From the NCBI RefSeq assembly GCF_007954425.1, contig NZ_CP042345.1:2478001-2542000 (forward strand): 64,000 nucleotides of DNA. The letters run 5' to 3'. Positions 1 to 8,296 of the stretch are shown here, piece by piece; the stretch's first letter is position 1; each line of letters opens with the position of its first letter. This DNA comes from Novosphingobium ginsenosidimutans. Its GTDB lineage: Bacteria > Pseudomonadota > Alphaproteobacteria > Sphingomonadales > Sphingomonadaceae. Made by a program: the position numbers and the translations under genes. The notes beneath the pieces are model-generated. The model saw only the letters and a list, made by a program, of their open reading frames with translations, had not been told where the DNA came from and searched no databases.

Positions 1-1442
1 ACGTCAAGGTCATTGGTCGGTTCGTCGAGCAGCAGCACGTTGCCGCCCTGCTTCAGCATCTTGGCCATGTGCACGCGGTTGCGTTCACCGCCTGAGAGCT
101 TGCCGACGTTCTTCTGCTGGTCCGCGCCCTTGAAGTTGAACGCGCCAACATAGGCCCGGGTCGAAATGTCCTGGCCGTTGACCTTCATGTAATCGAGCCC
201 GTCGGAGATTTCCTCCCAGACGTTGTGCTTGGGATCGAGATGGTCGCGGCTCTGGTCGACGTAGCCAAGGTGCACGGTCGAGCCGATTTCGATCGTGCCG
301 CTGTCGGGCACTTCCTTGCCGGTGATGATCTTGAACAGCGTGGACTTACCCGCGCCGTTCGGTCCGATCACGCCGACGATGCCGCCCGGCGGCAGGGTGA
401 ACGAGAGGTCTTCGAACAGCAACTTGTCGCCATAGGCCTTCGAGATGTTCTTCACCTCGATGACCTTGCCGCCCAGGCGCTCGGGCACCTGGATGACGAT
501 CTGGGCCTTGCCGATCGGACGATTGTCCTGGGCGTTCTGCAGTTCCTCGAACTTGCGGATACGCGCCTTGGACTTGGTCTGGCGGGCGGCCGGGGTCTGC
601 CGGATCCACTCCAGTTCGCGCTGCAGCGCCTTCTGCTTACCGCTTTCCTCGCGGTCCTCCTGTTCCAGGCGCTTGGCCTTCTTTTCCAGGTAGGTCGAGT
701 AGTTGCCCTCGTAGGGGAAGTAGCGGCCACGATCGAGTTCGAGGATCCAGCCGACGACGTTATCCAGGAAGTAGCGGTCGTGGGTGATCATCAGCACCGC
801 GCCGGCATATTCCTTGAGGTGGTTTTCCAGCCATTCGACGCTTTCGGCATCGAGGTGGTTGGTCGGTTCGTCGAGCAGCAGGATATCCGGCTTTTGGATC
901 AGCAGGCGGGTCAGCGCGATCCGGCGCTTTTCACCGCCCGACAGGTTCTCGACTGACCAGTCGCCCGGCGGGCAGCGCAGCGCTTCCATCGCGACTTCGA
1001 GCTGGTTGTCGAGCGTCCAGCCATCGACCGCATCGATCTTGGCCTGCAGGTCGCCCATTTCCTCCATCAGCGCGTCGAAATCGGTATCGTCCTGCGGATC
1101 GCCCATTTCAGCGGAGATGGCATTGAAGCGATCGACCAGATCGGCCGTGGCGCGCGCGCCGTCCTTGACGTTCTCAAGCACGGTCTTGGTCTTGTCGAGC
1201 TCCGGCTCCTGCGGAAGGTAGCCGACCGTGATGTTCTCACCCGGCCAGGCTTCGCCGGTAAAATCGGTGTCGATCCCGCCCATGATCTTCATCAGGGTCG
1301 ATTTACCCGCGCCGTTCGGGCCAACGATGCCGATCTTTGCACCCTGATAGAACTGCAGGCTGATGTTGTTCAGCACCGGCTTCTGCGCGCCGGGGAAGGT
1401 CTTGGTCATGCCCTTCATGACATAGGCGTATTGGGCGGCCAT
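1..1442 (-). CDS. ettA: Energy-dependent translational throttle protein EttA (ABC-F ATPase), 3' end cut off
   Basis: The first 480 codons of an ABC-F protein are present; the family is usually about 555-560 residues, so the C-terminus lies beyond the window edge. Two ATPase cassettes in tandem are visible: Walker A GPNGAGKST at about residues 41-49, an LSGGEKRR signature and LLLDEPTNHLD Walker B, then a charged linker, a second GPNGAGKST, LSGGERNR and LLLDEPTNDLD. There are no membrane segments. EttA binds the ribosomal E site and gates the first elongation steps according to ATP/ADP level (family knowledge). The ATG at 1442 follows a GAGGA ribosome-binding site. The long match through the linker separates it from the Uup-type paralogue at 27127-28917. 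Confidence 0.95.
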   Translation of the reverse strand, partial: MAAQYAYVMKGMTKTFPGAQKPVLNNISLQFYQGAKIGIVGPNGAGKSTLMKIMGGIDTDFTGEAWPGENITVGYLPQEPELDKTKTVLENVKDGARATADLVDRFNAISAEMGDPQDDTDFDALMEEMGDLQAKIDAVDGWTLDNQLEVAMEALRCPPGDWSVENLSGGEKRRIALTRLLIQKPDILLLDEPTNHLDAESVEWLENHLKEYAGAVLMITHDRYFLDNVVGWILELDRGRYFPYEGNYSTYLEKKAKRLEQEDREESGKQKALQRELEWIRQTPAARQTKSKARIRKFEELQNAQDNRPIGKAQIVIQVPERLGGKVIEVKNISKAYGDKLLFEDLSFTLPPGGIVGVIGPNGAGKSTLFKIITGKEVPDSGTIEIGSTVHLGYVDQSRDHLDPKHNVWEEISDGLDYMKVNGQDISTRAYVGAFNFKGADQQKNVGKLSGGERNRVHMAKMLKQGGNVLLLDEPTNDLD

Positions 1443-1554
1443 CAGGGGTCCTCTGGAATCTAAAAGAGTAACGGGATTTGGCCGCGCCTCTACAAGCCGG
1501 GAGGGCACGGGGCAAGCGGATTGCCTTTGCAGGGCGGCGAGCTAAAGCAGGTCC

Positions 1555-2898
1555 ATGCTCAAGACCCTTACCCGCGCCGCCGCGCTCTCCGCCCTTCTGC
1601 TAGCCACTGCTGCCCATGCCGGCCCGCCCAGCGAAGGTTCGGGTACCGCCTGGGACATCACCGCCGGCCTGACGACCGAGATCGGCCAGCGCCTCGCCGG
1701 CTCCGATCGTGAGGCGGCCGCGCGTGACTGGGCAGTGGTCCGGCTGAAAGCGCTGGGCTTTGACAATGTGCGGATCGAACCTTTCACGTTCGATGGCTGG
1801 GTCCGCGGCCCCGAAAGCGCCAGCCTGACTGCGCCCTATCCGCATAAGCTGGCGATTGCCGCGCTGGGTTACAGTGCGCCGACGCCGAAGGGCGGGATCA
1901 ACGCGCCGCTGGTCTACTTCCCTACGCTCGACGCGCTGAAGGCGGCGCCGGACGGTTCGCTCAATGGCAAGATTGCCTTCATCGACCACGCCATGCGCGC
2001 GGCGCAGGATGGCGCAGGCTATGGCCCCTATGGCGCTGCCCGACGGCAAGGCCCCTCGATTGCTGCCGCCAAGGGCGCGGCGGGTGTGGTGATCCGTTCG
2101 ATCGGCACCGACTGGCAGCGCAACCCGCACACTGGCGCGACCAGCTGGAGCAAGGATGTCACAGCTATCCCGGCTGGCGCGGTTTCAAACCCCGACGCGG
2201 ACCTGATCGCCCGCATTGCCAAGGGCGGCAAGCCGATGATCCTGGCGCTGCAGTTGGAAGGCAAGCCAGTGCCAAAGCTGCCTTCGGGCAATGTCATTGC
2301 CGAATTGCCGGGCCGCGATCCTTCGCTACCGCCGATCCTGGTTGCTTGCCACCTCGATAGCTGGGACCTTGGCACCGGGGCCTTCGATGATGCCGCGGGC
2401 TGCGGGATCATCACTGAAGCCGCCTTGGCAGCTCAGAAGGAAGGCAAGGCACTGCGCACCATCCGCGTCCTCTGGGCCGGAGCAGAGGAAGTCGGCGTGT
2501 TCGGCGGCGCGGCCTATGCCGAGGCACACAAGAACGAGCCGCACGGCCTGGCGATGGAAAGCGATTTCGGCGCCGACAAGGTCTGGCGCGTCCAGTTCGA
2601 CTTCGGCCCTGGCAATGCCGCGCTGGCGGACCGGATCGCGGCTTCGCTTGCGCCGATCGGAGTGGTCCGTGCCGGCGGCAAGGCCAACGGCGGGGCTGAC
2701 GTAGGCGCGATTGCCAAGGCGCAGAAGCTCGCCGTGGTGGACCTTAGCCAGGATGGCACCCGCTATTTCGATCTGCACCACACATCGGACGATACGCTGG
2801 ATAAAGTCGACCCGGCGCAGCTTGCCCAGAATGTCGAGGCATGGCGGCGCGTGCTGGCGATCGTGGCTAACGAGCCCGGGCCGCTGAGCGGCAACTAA
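1555..2898 (+). CDS. Secreted M28-family zinc metallopeptidase with PA domain
   Basis: A 447-residue exported aminopeptidase-like protein. Residues 1-22 form a Sec signal peptide ending AHA. A protease-associated (PA) segment spans about 120-230. The M28 catalytic domain follows, with the expected two-zinc ligands: H266 and D278 in HLDSWDLGTGAFDD, the general-base and ligand glutamates E311/E312 in GAEEVG, an Asp near 339 (MESDFGAD) and a His near 408 (LHHTSDD). It probably trims amino acids from peptides in the periplasm or outside the cell; the substrate cannot be told from sequence. It stands alone on the plus strand, and its stop codon overlaps the stop of the convergent DUF1501 gene by four bases. 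Confidence 0.9.
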   Translation: MLKTLTRAAALSALLLATAAHAGPPSEGSGTAWDITAGLTTEIGQRLAGSDREAAARDWAVVRLKALGFDNVRIEPFTFDGWVRGPESASLTAPYPHKLAIAALGYSAPTPKGGINAPLVYFPTLDALKAAPDGSLNGKIAFIDHAMRAAQDGAGYGPYGAARRQGPSIAAAKGAAGVVIRSIGTDWQRNPHTGATSWSKDVTAIPAGAVSNPDADLIARIAKGGKPMILALQLEGKPVPKLPSGNVIAELPGRDPSLPPILVACHLDSWDLGTGAFDDAAGCGIITEAALAAQKEGKALRTIRVLWAGAEEVGVFGGAAYAEAHKNEPHGLAMESDFGADKVWRVQFDFGPGNAALADRIAASLAPIGVVRAGGKANGGADVGAIAKAQKLAVVDLSQDGTRYFDLHHTSDDTLDKVDPAQLAQNVEAWRRVLAIVANEPGPLSGN

Positions 2899-4040
2899 GT
2901 CCGGATCAATCCTTCCAGCGGTTTGCCGGTCCCGCCCGGGAAAAGCGTGCTGGCTGCGCGGACCGGGTCGAGACCGAAGTGACCGGCCAGCGCGCCCGCC
3001 AGCACTCTGTTTAGCGGCGTGGTCGGCCTAAGGTCGCGTCCTTCATAGAGTGCTGACGGCCCAAGGCCGGGCCAATCCGCCAGCACGCGCCCACCCTTGA
3101 CTGTGCCGCCCAGGAGCAGCGCCAGACCGCCGGTGCCGTGATCGGTTCCTCCGGTACCGTTGACGGCGGCAGTCCGGCCGAATTCGGTCGCGACGATCAC
3201 CAGGGTGTCGGCCCAGGCTGGCCCAAGCCCATCGCGCAGCGCGGCCAGCATGGCATCCAGCCCGCCAAGCTGGTTGGCCAGCCGCCCGCGCTGATTGGCA
3301 TGGGTGTCCCAGCCGTTTGATTCGACCATCACCAGCCGCGCGCCTTCCGGCCCGGTCATCAGCGAGGCGGCAAGCTTGCCTGCCGCCGCCGCACCGCGGC
3401 CATTGTCGTCGCCCTGCAAGCTGGCCATGGCTCGGGTCTGGACCGCCTCGCTCCACAGGCCGTGAAGCTGGGGATCCTCGGCATAGAGCCTGCCGACCCG
3501 TTGCAGGAACTCGCTTGAAGCTTCGGGCAGGTTGGTCGGGGCGTAACTCGAAACGGAGGCTGGTCCGCGCAGTGCGGTCGGGATGGCGGGAGACAGTGCT
3601 AGCGCCTTGGCATCGCTGTTCGGCAGTAAGCCGATCAGCCGGTTCATCCAGCCATCGTCACGATCATAGGGCAGCTTGCCGCCAGTCTCGAGCACGTTCT
3701 GCCCATCAAAGTGCGAGCGATCACGATACGGCGAGGCGGTGGCATGAACGAACAGCGCCTCGCCAGCCTGATAGCGCGAGGCAAGTTGGGCCAGCGCGGG
3801 ATGCAGCGTGAACATGCCGTCCAGCTTGATGCCACCGCCAATATCGACCAGCTCGCCGCGCAGCGCCGCATAGGCCGGGTCGCCCGTCGGCGCCAGAGTG
3901 GCAAGTCCGTCGGCTGCGCCGCGCTGGATCACGAAGACCAGCCGCCGCTCCGTGGGCGCGCTTGCCCAGGCCATACGCGGCGCAAAGAGCGCGCCAGAGA
4001 GCAGGGCACCATTGGCCAGCAAGGAACGCCGGTCGATCAT
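2895..4040 (-). CDS. DUF1501 family protein with Tat-type signal
   Basis: About 381 residues. The N-terminus (MIDRRSLLANG, then a hydrophobic stretch ending AWA) looks like a twin-arginine signal. The body has the DUF1501 pattern, an alkaline-phosphatase-like fold: DTHANQRGRLANQLGG, VATEFGRTAAVNGTGGTDHG and a Gly-rich C-terminal part. The family role is unproven. These proteins nearly always sit beside DUF1800, as here: the upstream gene ends at 4043, and the GGAGG in its last codons is spaced five bases from the ATG at 4040. A GTG at 4046 is an alternative start giving a four-base overlap. The pair is presumably co-translated and co-exported. Confidence 0.88.
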   Translation of the reverse strand: MIDRRSLLANGALLSGALFAPRMAWASAPTERRLVFVIQRGAADGLATLAPTGDPAYAALRGELVDIGGGIKLDGMFTLHPALAQLASRYQAGEALFVHATASPYRDRSHFDGQNVLETGGKLPYDRDDGWMNRLIGLLPNSDAKALALSPAIPTALRGPASVSSYAPTNLPEASSEFLQRVGRLYAEDPQLHGLWSEAVQTRAMASLQGDDNGRGAAAAGKLAASLMTGPEGARLVMVESNGWDTHANQRGRLANQLGGLDAMLAALRDGLGPAWADTLVIVATEFGRTAAVNGTGGTDHGTGGLALLLGGTVKGGRVLADWPGLGPSALYEGRDLRPTTPLNRVLAGALAGHFGLDPVRAASTLFPGGTGKPLEGLIRT

Positions 4041-4042
4041 AG

Positions 4043-5428
4043 TCACCTCCGCATCATTTCGGGCGAAGCCAGCAACAGCGCCAAGGCCTGGGCCGGGCTT
4101 TCCGCACCGGCAAGCGCTTTGCGAGTCGGCTCGGAGAGGGCACCGGGAAACAGCTGCTCGGCCAGTGTGCGCGCATCAATCGGGCCGACGCGGGCGGCGA
4201 TCCGCTCGGCCACCTCGACCCGGCGATAGAGCGCGTCCGGACCGGCCCAGCTTGGCGCCGTATCGTCCCATCCGGCCGGCGAACCCGGCTTCCAGGTCGG
4301 CTGGCCAAGCTGGTTGAGCGCATTCGCGTTGATCAGCGATGGCAGGCGCTCGGTTCCGACCGCGCGCAAGGTGGCGAGCGTCCAGTCCCACGGCGTGCGG
4401 AACTTCGGTGGCCCGCTCCACGGCTCCGGGGCTTCGATCAAGGTACGATAGACTGTCGGCAAGTCGCCGCCCGAGCGGAGGAACGCCTGCTCCAGCTTGG
4501 TAATGAGCGACGGGGGTGGTTCGTCGCCGCCAAAGTGTCGCGCCAGCTTGGTGGCTATATGGCGCGCCGTTGCCGGATGGACGGCCAGGTCGCGCAGGAT
4601 TGCCTCGCCCTGGGCCTCGCCGCGCTGACCATAGCGCTTGCCCAGAACCTTGCGCTCGCCCGGTTGATGAATCAGGTCGGCAAACCAGTATCCGGGGCCC
4701 GGGCCGCGCAGCCGTGGCTGCTGGGCGAGGCCACCCACGCTCCAGCCAGTCAGCGCCCGGGCCAATTCGGTCACGTCATCCTGGCTGTAGCCAGAGCGGA
4801 CACCGAGCGTGTGCAACTCCAGGATTTCGCGCGCCAGGTTCTCGTTCAACCCGCGCGCGTTTCCGCGCCGCGCGGCAATCTGGCCCAGCATCGAATCCGG
4901 GCCGATAGACTGGGCCTGGTCGAGATAGAGCAGCATGGCCGGATGGCGCTCTACGGCCAGCAGCAGATCGCCGAACTTGCCCAGCACATTGGGGCGGATT
5001 GCCTCGAACTCGAACGCCCCGGCCAGCCCCAGGGAGACCAGCTTGTCGATCGAGACGGCAAAGTGATTGGCCCAGAAATGGACCAGCCGTTCGACAAACG
5101 GGGCGGGGGTGTTCAGGGCCAGATTGGTCCGCACCATCGCCGCCTCACCATAGGCATCTCGCAGGGCGCGGTAGGGGCGCAGTTCGGGGGCGATATCAGG
5201 CTTGTTGTCACCAGCCTCGGCTTCGCGCTTGGCTTCCCGCTGATTGTCACGCGCTTCGCGGAACATGGTGACAAGCGCAGGACTATCCGGCAGGGCCAGG
5301 ATGGCCGCTGGACGCGGCTCGAATCGCGTGAATTGCTCAAGCAGCCAGCGGCGCGGTTCTGGCGGCGGTGCTTCGCCTTTTCTGCCGCCCAGGCCAAATC
5401 GGTTGAGTGCAACGCTGCTGTCGCGCAC
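4043..5428 (-). CDS. DUF1800 domain-containing protein
   Basis: A 461-residue member of DUF1800, first gene of a two-gene operon with DUF1501. Recognisable family stretches are the N-terminal ALNRFGLG, the central NHFAVSID and [17 protein letters not shown], and [14 protein letters not shown] followed by a long helical C-terminal half. Biochemical function is unknown; DUF1800/DUF1501 pairs are widespread and thought to act in the envelope. I see no clear signal peptide here, unlike the DUF1501 partner. The start is GTG at 5428, seven bases after GGGAG. The cut between this operon and the next minus-strand gene is occupied by tRNA-Pro(UGG). Confidence 0.88.
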   Translation of the reverse strand: MRDSSVALNRFGLGGRKGEAPPPEPRRWLLEQFTRFEPRPAAILALPDSPALVTMFREARDNQREAKREAEAGDNKPDIAPELRPYRALRDAYGEAAMVRTNLALNTPAPFVERLVHFWANHFAVSIDKLVSLGLAGAFEFEAIRPNVLGKFGDLLLAVERHPAMLLYLDQAQSIGPDSMLGQIAARRGNARGLNENLAREILELHTLGVRSGYSQDDVTELARALTGWSVGGLAQQPRLRGPGPGYWFADLIHQPGERKVLGKRYGQRGEAQGEAILRDLAVHPATARHIATKLARHFGGDEPPPSLITKLEQAFLRSGGDLPTVYRTLIEAPEPWSGPPKFRTPWDWTLATLRAVGTERLPSLINANALNQLGQPTWKPGSPAGWDDTAPSWAGPDALYRRVEVAERIAARVGPIDARTLAEQLFPGALSEPTRKALAGAESPAQALALLLASPEMMRR

Positions 5429-5519
5429 CGGCGATCTCCCTCACAATCGGCAATACAATGCCGTACCGACCGGCGCTGTCACGCCGCAAATTGTATCGGG
5501 ATGTCGCTGGGAAAGAGAT

Positions 5520-5596
<77 letters not shown>

Positions 5597-5617
5597 ACCG
5601 TGGGGCGCGCCTTAGGC

Positions 5618-7087
5618 TCAACTTGCGCTGGTGGCAATCAGGCGCGTGAAGAAACGGATCATGCTGCGCAGATTTTCGGTGGTGATGTGTTCGTTGGTGC
5701 CGTGAATCATCTTGGTCTCCGTGGTGGAGAGCCGCATTGCCTGGAACCGGTAGGTGTCCTGGCTCACATCCTTCATATAGCGGCTGTCGGTGCCGCCGAC
5801 GACCAGGAAAGGTGCCACCGGCGCGCCCGGAGCCTCTGCTTCGGCGGCGGCGCGGATCAGTTTCCAGCCTTGCGAACTGGTCGATGAGACAGGTGAGGCT
5901 TCAACCGGCACGCGTTCCCACGCGAATGTGACCGGCAGGTTTCCAACGGCTTCCTTCACCCGGGCCAGGACATCGGCTGAGCGATCCCAGGGTGCCAGGC
6001 GGTAGTTGACCAGGCCGAAAGCTTCCTGCGGCAGGACGTTCTCCTTGGGGCTGCCCTGCAGCATCGTTGGAGCGATAGTGGTGTGGAGCTGCGCGGCGCC
6101 TGCAGGCGTGCTGCCCATCTGCGACTTGATCAGGCTGCCGAACAGCCAGGGATTGGCGGCGACAACCTTCATCAGCCCGCCTTTCTCGGCGGCCAGTGCC
6201 TCGACCGTGCCAAAGCCCGGTTGTTCCAGCCGCGCAGGGAACTGCTTGGCGTGAATCGCGGTGATCGCCTTGGCCAGGGTGACCGTGCCAATCTCCTCCG
6301 GAGGCATCGAAGAGTGGCCTCCGGCGGCCTTGGCCGTGACCCGCAAAGTGGCATAGCCCTTTTCGGCGACAGCAATCATGATCGCGGGTCCATTGACAAT
6401 TGGCGCGTCGTTGATGATCGCGCTGCCCTCGTCGAGCGTGAACAGCGAGTTCACGCCGCGAGTCTTGAGGACAGCGGCCGCTGCCTGAGCGCCCGTCCCG
6501 CCAACTTCTTCGTCGTGCCCGGCCACTACGATAACTGTGCGCTTTGGCTTGAAGCCCTTGGCAGCAAGCAGCTCCATCGCTTCAAACAGGGTGATTAGCG
6601 AACCCTTGTCATCGATCGCGCCGCGGCCCCAGACCGCGCCATCGGCGACTACGCCGCCGAACGGCGGGTGCTTCCAGTCCTTCTCCGTGCCGGGGGTGAC
6701 GGGCACCACGTCCTGGTGCGCCATCAAGATGATCGGCGGGAGTGCCGAATCACTTCCGGGCCAAGTGTAAAGCAGGGTCGCCTTGCCGACGATTTCTCGC
6801 TGCATGGCCTTGTGCGCGGCGGGGTAGGTAGTCTGGAGCCAAGACTGGAAACCGCTCCACTGGTCCATGCGGTTCTGCGCCGGATCCTGGTTCGACACGG
6901 TCTGGAAACGGATTGCTTCGCCCAGTCGGTTCGCCGCAGCGTTGAGATCAGGATCGATCGCATCGGCCAGCTTGATATCATCGGCAGATGCCAGACCGGC
7001 GGGCTTGAACGTCGCGGTGTTCCAGGCAACCACGCCGGCCGCAATGCCAAGGCCCAGCAGAACTCCCAACCCGATCTTCTTGCGCAT
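5618..7087 (-). CDS. M20 family zinc peptidase (carboxypeptidase S/aminoacylase-like)
   Basis: About 489 residues. An N-terminal hydrophobic segment (MRKKIGLGVLLGLGIAAG) anchors or exports the protein. The M20 two-zinc site is intact: MAHQDVVPV (His and general Asp), GRGAIDDKG (bridging Asp), GHDEEVGG (base Glu and ligand Glu) and the distal His in IHGTNEHI. A lid/dimerisation domain lies between, with the GGHSSMP motif. The length and long N-terminal region resemble carboxypeptidase S-like M20 enzymes, which hydrolyse peptide or N-acyl amino acid bonds. ATG 7087 follows GGGGAGGGGAATT; an in-frame TTG two codons upstream is less likely. It sits between two tRNA genes and is probably monocistronic. 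Confidence 0.9.
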   Translation of the reverse strand: MRKKIGLGVLLGLGIAAGVVAWNTATFKPAGLASADDIKLADAIDPDLNAAANRLGEAIRFQTVSNQDPAQNRMDQWSGFQSWLQTTYPAAHKAMQREIVGKATLLYTWPGSDSALPPIILMAHQDVVPVTPGTEKDWKHPPFGGVVADGAVWGRGAIDDKGSLITLFEAMELLAAKGFKPKRTVIVVAGHDEEVGGTGAQAAAAVLKTRGVNSLFTLDEGSAIINDAPIVNGPAIMIAVAEKGYATLRVTAKAAGGHSSMPPEEIGTVTLAKAITAIHAKQFPARLEQPGFGTVEALAAEKGGLMKVVAANPWLFGSLIKSQMGSTPAGAAQLHTTIAPTMLQGSPKENVLPQEAFGLVNYRLAPWDRSADVLARVKEAVGNLPVTFAWERVPVEASPVSSTSSQGWKLIRAAAEAEAPGAPVAPFLVVGGTDSRYMKDVSQDTYRFQAMRLSTTETKMIHGTNEHITTENLRSMIRFFTRLIATSAS

Positions 7088-7132
7088 TCTCAATTCCCCT
7101 CCCCGCCGGTCGGCAATGGGCCGTGGAAGGGG

Positions 7133-7209
7133 TGGTGGGCCCGGCAGGACTCGAACCCGCGACCTAGCCGTTATGAGCGGCCAGCTCTAACCAACTGAGC
7201 TACAGGCCC
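7133..7209 (-). tRNA. tRNA with CAU anticodon, probably tRNA-Ile2
   Basis: Complete cloverleaf on the minus strand: acceptor GGGCCTG/CGGGCCC, anticodon stem GGCCG/CGGCT, loop CTCATAA (anticodon CAT), T loop TTCGAGT, encoded CCA. The first base pair is a normal G-C, so it is not the initiator, which has an unpaired position 1. The acceptor stem matches my memory of the rRNA-operon tRNA-Ile(GAU) of alphaproteobacteria, which favours Ile2 (lysidine-modified by TilS) over elongator Met. That identity call is inference. Confidence 0.9.
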
Positions 7210-7251
7210 ATCTGCGCGATGGCGAATTTCCGGTTAGCCCGCGCCTGCGGC

Positions 7252-8256
7252 TTAGGCAAGGGTGACCGATTGCATCAGCCCGGCAACCGAGGTTGGCGCA
7301 ATCTGGCGTCGCTGGAGGTAGGCAAAGACTGCCCGCCACCAGTCATAGAATGCGTCAAGGTCCGCTTCACTCCGGACGTAGGGGGTGAATCCGGGCGCGA
7401 GCGAAGGACTGTGGAACGAGAAGACCAGCACCGGCACGCCTTCGTCGATCGCAATGTCGATGCCGCGGATCACCTCGTCCAGCGTAACACCTTCCGGGGT
7501 AAGCGGAATTCGTTCTAGCATGCCGATCCGCGCCAAGAGCCCGCGCAACTGCGGCACGCGCCACATCTTGGGATAGAGCCAAGGTCCGAACTGGCGCAGC
7601 AGGCCCCAGTAGACGGTGGTTAGCGGCAGTTCCATTAGACCGCGCACAGGGTCGATCCACCAAGGGACGATCGGATGGTCGCGATAGTTTGGTCCGCCAC
7701 CAACGCTGTAATCGAAGCGCGAGCGGACCGAGGTGTCGATGGCAATGCCATGGTCCGTCAAGACGCTGGCAGTATCTGGCCCGAGACCATACCGTCCCGC
7801 CCGATAGATCAGTGGAATGGCGCCAAACCCCTGCTCAATCGCATCGCGCAACCTGCGGAACTTTTCCCGCTCCAGCGCTGCGGGAAGATTGCCTGCGAAA
7901 GAATTGAATTCATTGACATCTTCGTCATGCGGCGGGCTGACCCACGGATGCAGCTGGACCCCGATCTCAGCCTTACCGGCTGCGATCGCCGGGCGCAGGG
8001 CTTCGCAAGCTGCGGGTGAAGTCGCGATCGGATAATCGACCAGGTAGATCGGTACGACGCCCACGCCTTCGCAGAATTCCTGGAAGCGAGCGAGCCGCGT
8101 GACCGAGTGCAGCGTATAGCCTTCGCGCCGAATGGGCTGTGCCCAGTCAAACTCCTCTTCGGTATCGACTGTCAGGATAAAGCGCTGGCCGAAGTCGGCG
8201 GGAAAATGCACATGCTGCTTCGGCGCCGGCAAGTCGGTAATGCGAACCTGCGGCAC
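7252..8256 (-). CDS. Polysaccharide deacetylase family protein (WalW-like)
   Basis: A 334-residue NodB-fold protein. The metal-binding start motif is TVDTEEEFDW with Asp31, and a second metal/catalytic segment is QLHPWVSPPHDED around residue 102. Further blocks include the RAGRYGLG segment and a C-terminal VLVFSFHSPSLAPG containing the last catalytic His. There is no signal peptide, so it likely acts in the cytoplasm or on a lipid-linked sugar at the inner face. This form is commonly annotated WalW in sphingomonads and linked to exopolysaccharide formation; the substrate is unknown. The start is GTG at 8256 with GGGGAAA upstream. It lies 40 bases after the histidine-kinase-like gene on the same strand, so the two may be co-transcribed. 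Confidence 0.85.
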   Translation of the reverse strand: MPQVRITDLPAPKQHVHFPADFGQRFILTVDTEEEFDWAQPIRREGYTLHSVTRLARFQEFCEGVGVVPIYLVDYPIATSPAACEALRPAIAAGKAEIGVQLHPWVSPPHDEDVNEFNSFAGNLPAALEREKFRRLRDAIEQGFGAIPLIYRAGRYGLGPDTASVLTDHGIAIDTSVRSRFDYSVGGGPNYRDHPIVPWWIDPVRGLMELPLTTVYWGLLRQFGPWLYPKMWRVPQLRGLLARIGMLERIPLTPEGVTLDEVIRGIDIAIDEGVPVLVFSFHSPSLAPGFTPYVRSEADLDAFYDWWRAVFAYLQRRQIAPTSVAGLMQSVTLA

Positions 8257-8296
8257 GGTGCGGCTTTCCCCTTTTTTGCCGCAGGTTGCTGCGGTT

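Noticed and set aside
7133..7209. Initiator tRNA-fMet.
   Set aside because: The first acceptor position is a paired G-C, and the anticodon stem lacks the three G-C pairs of initiators.
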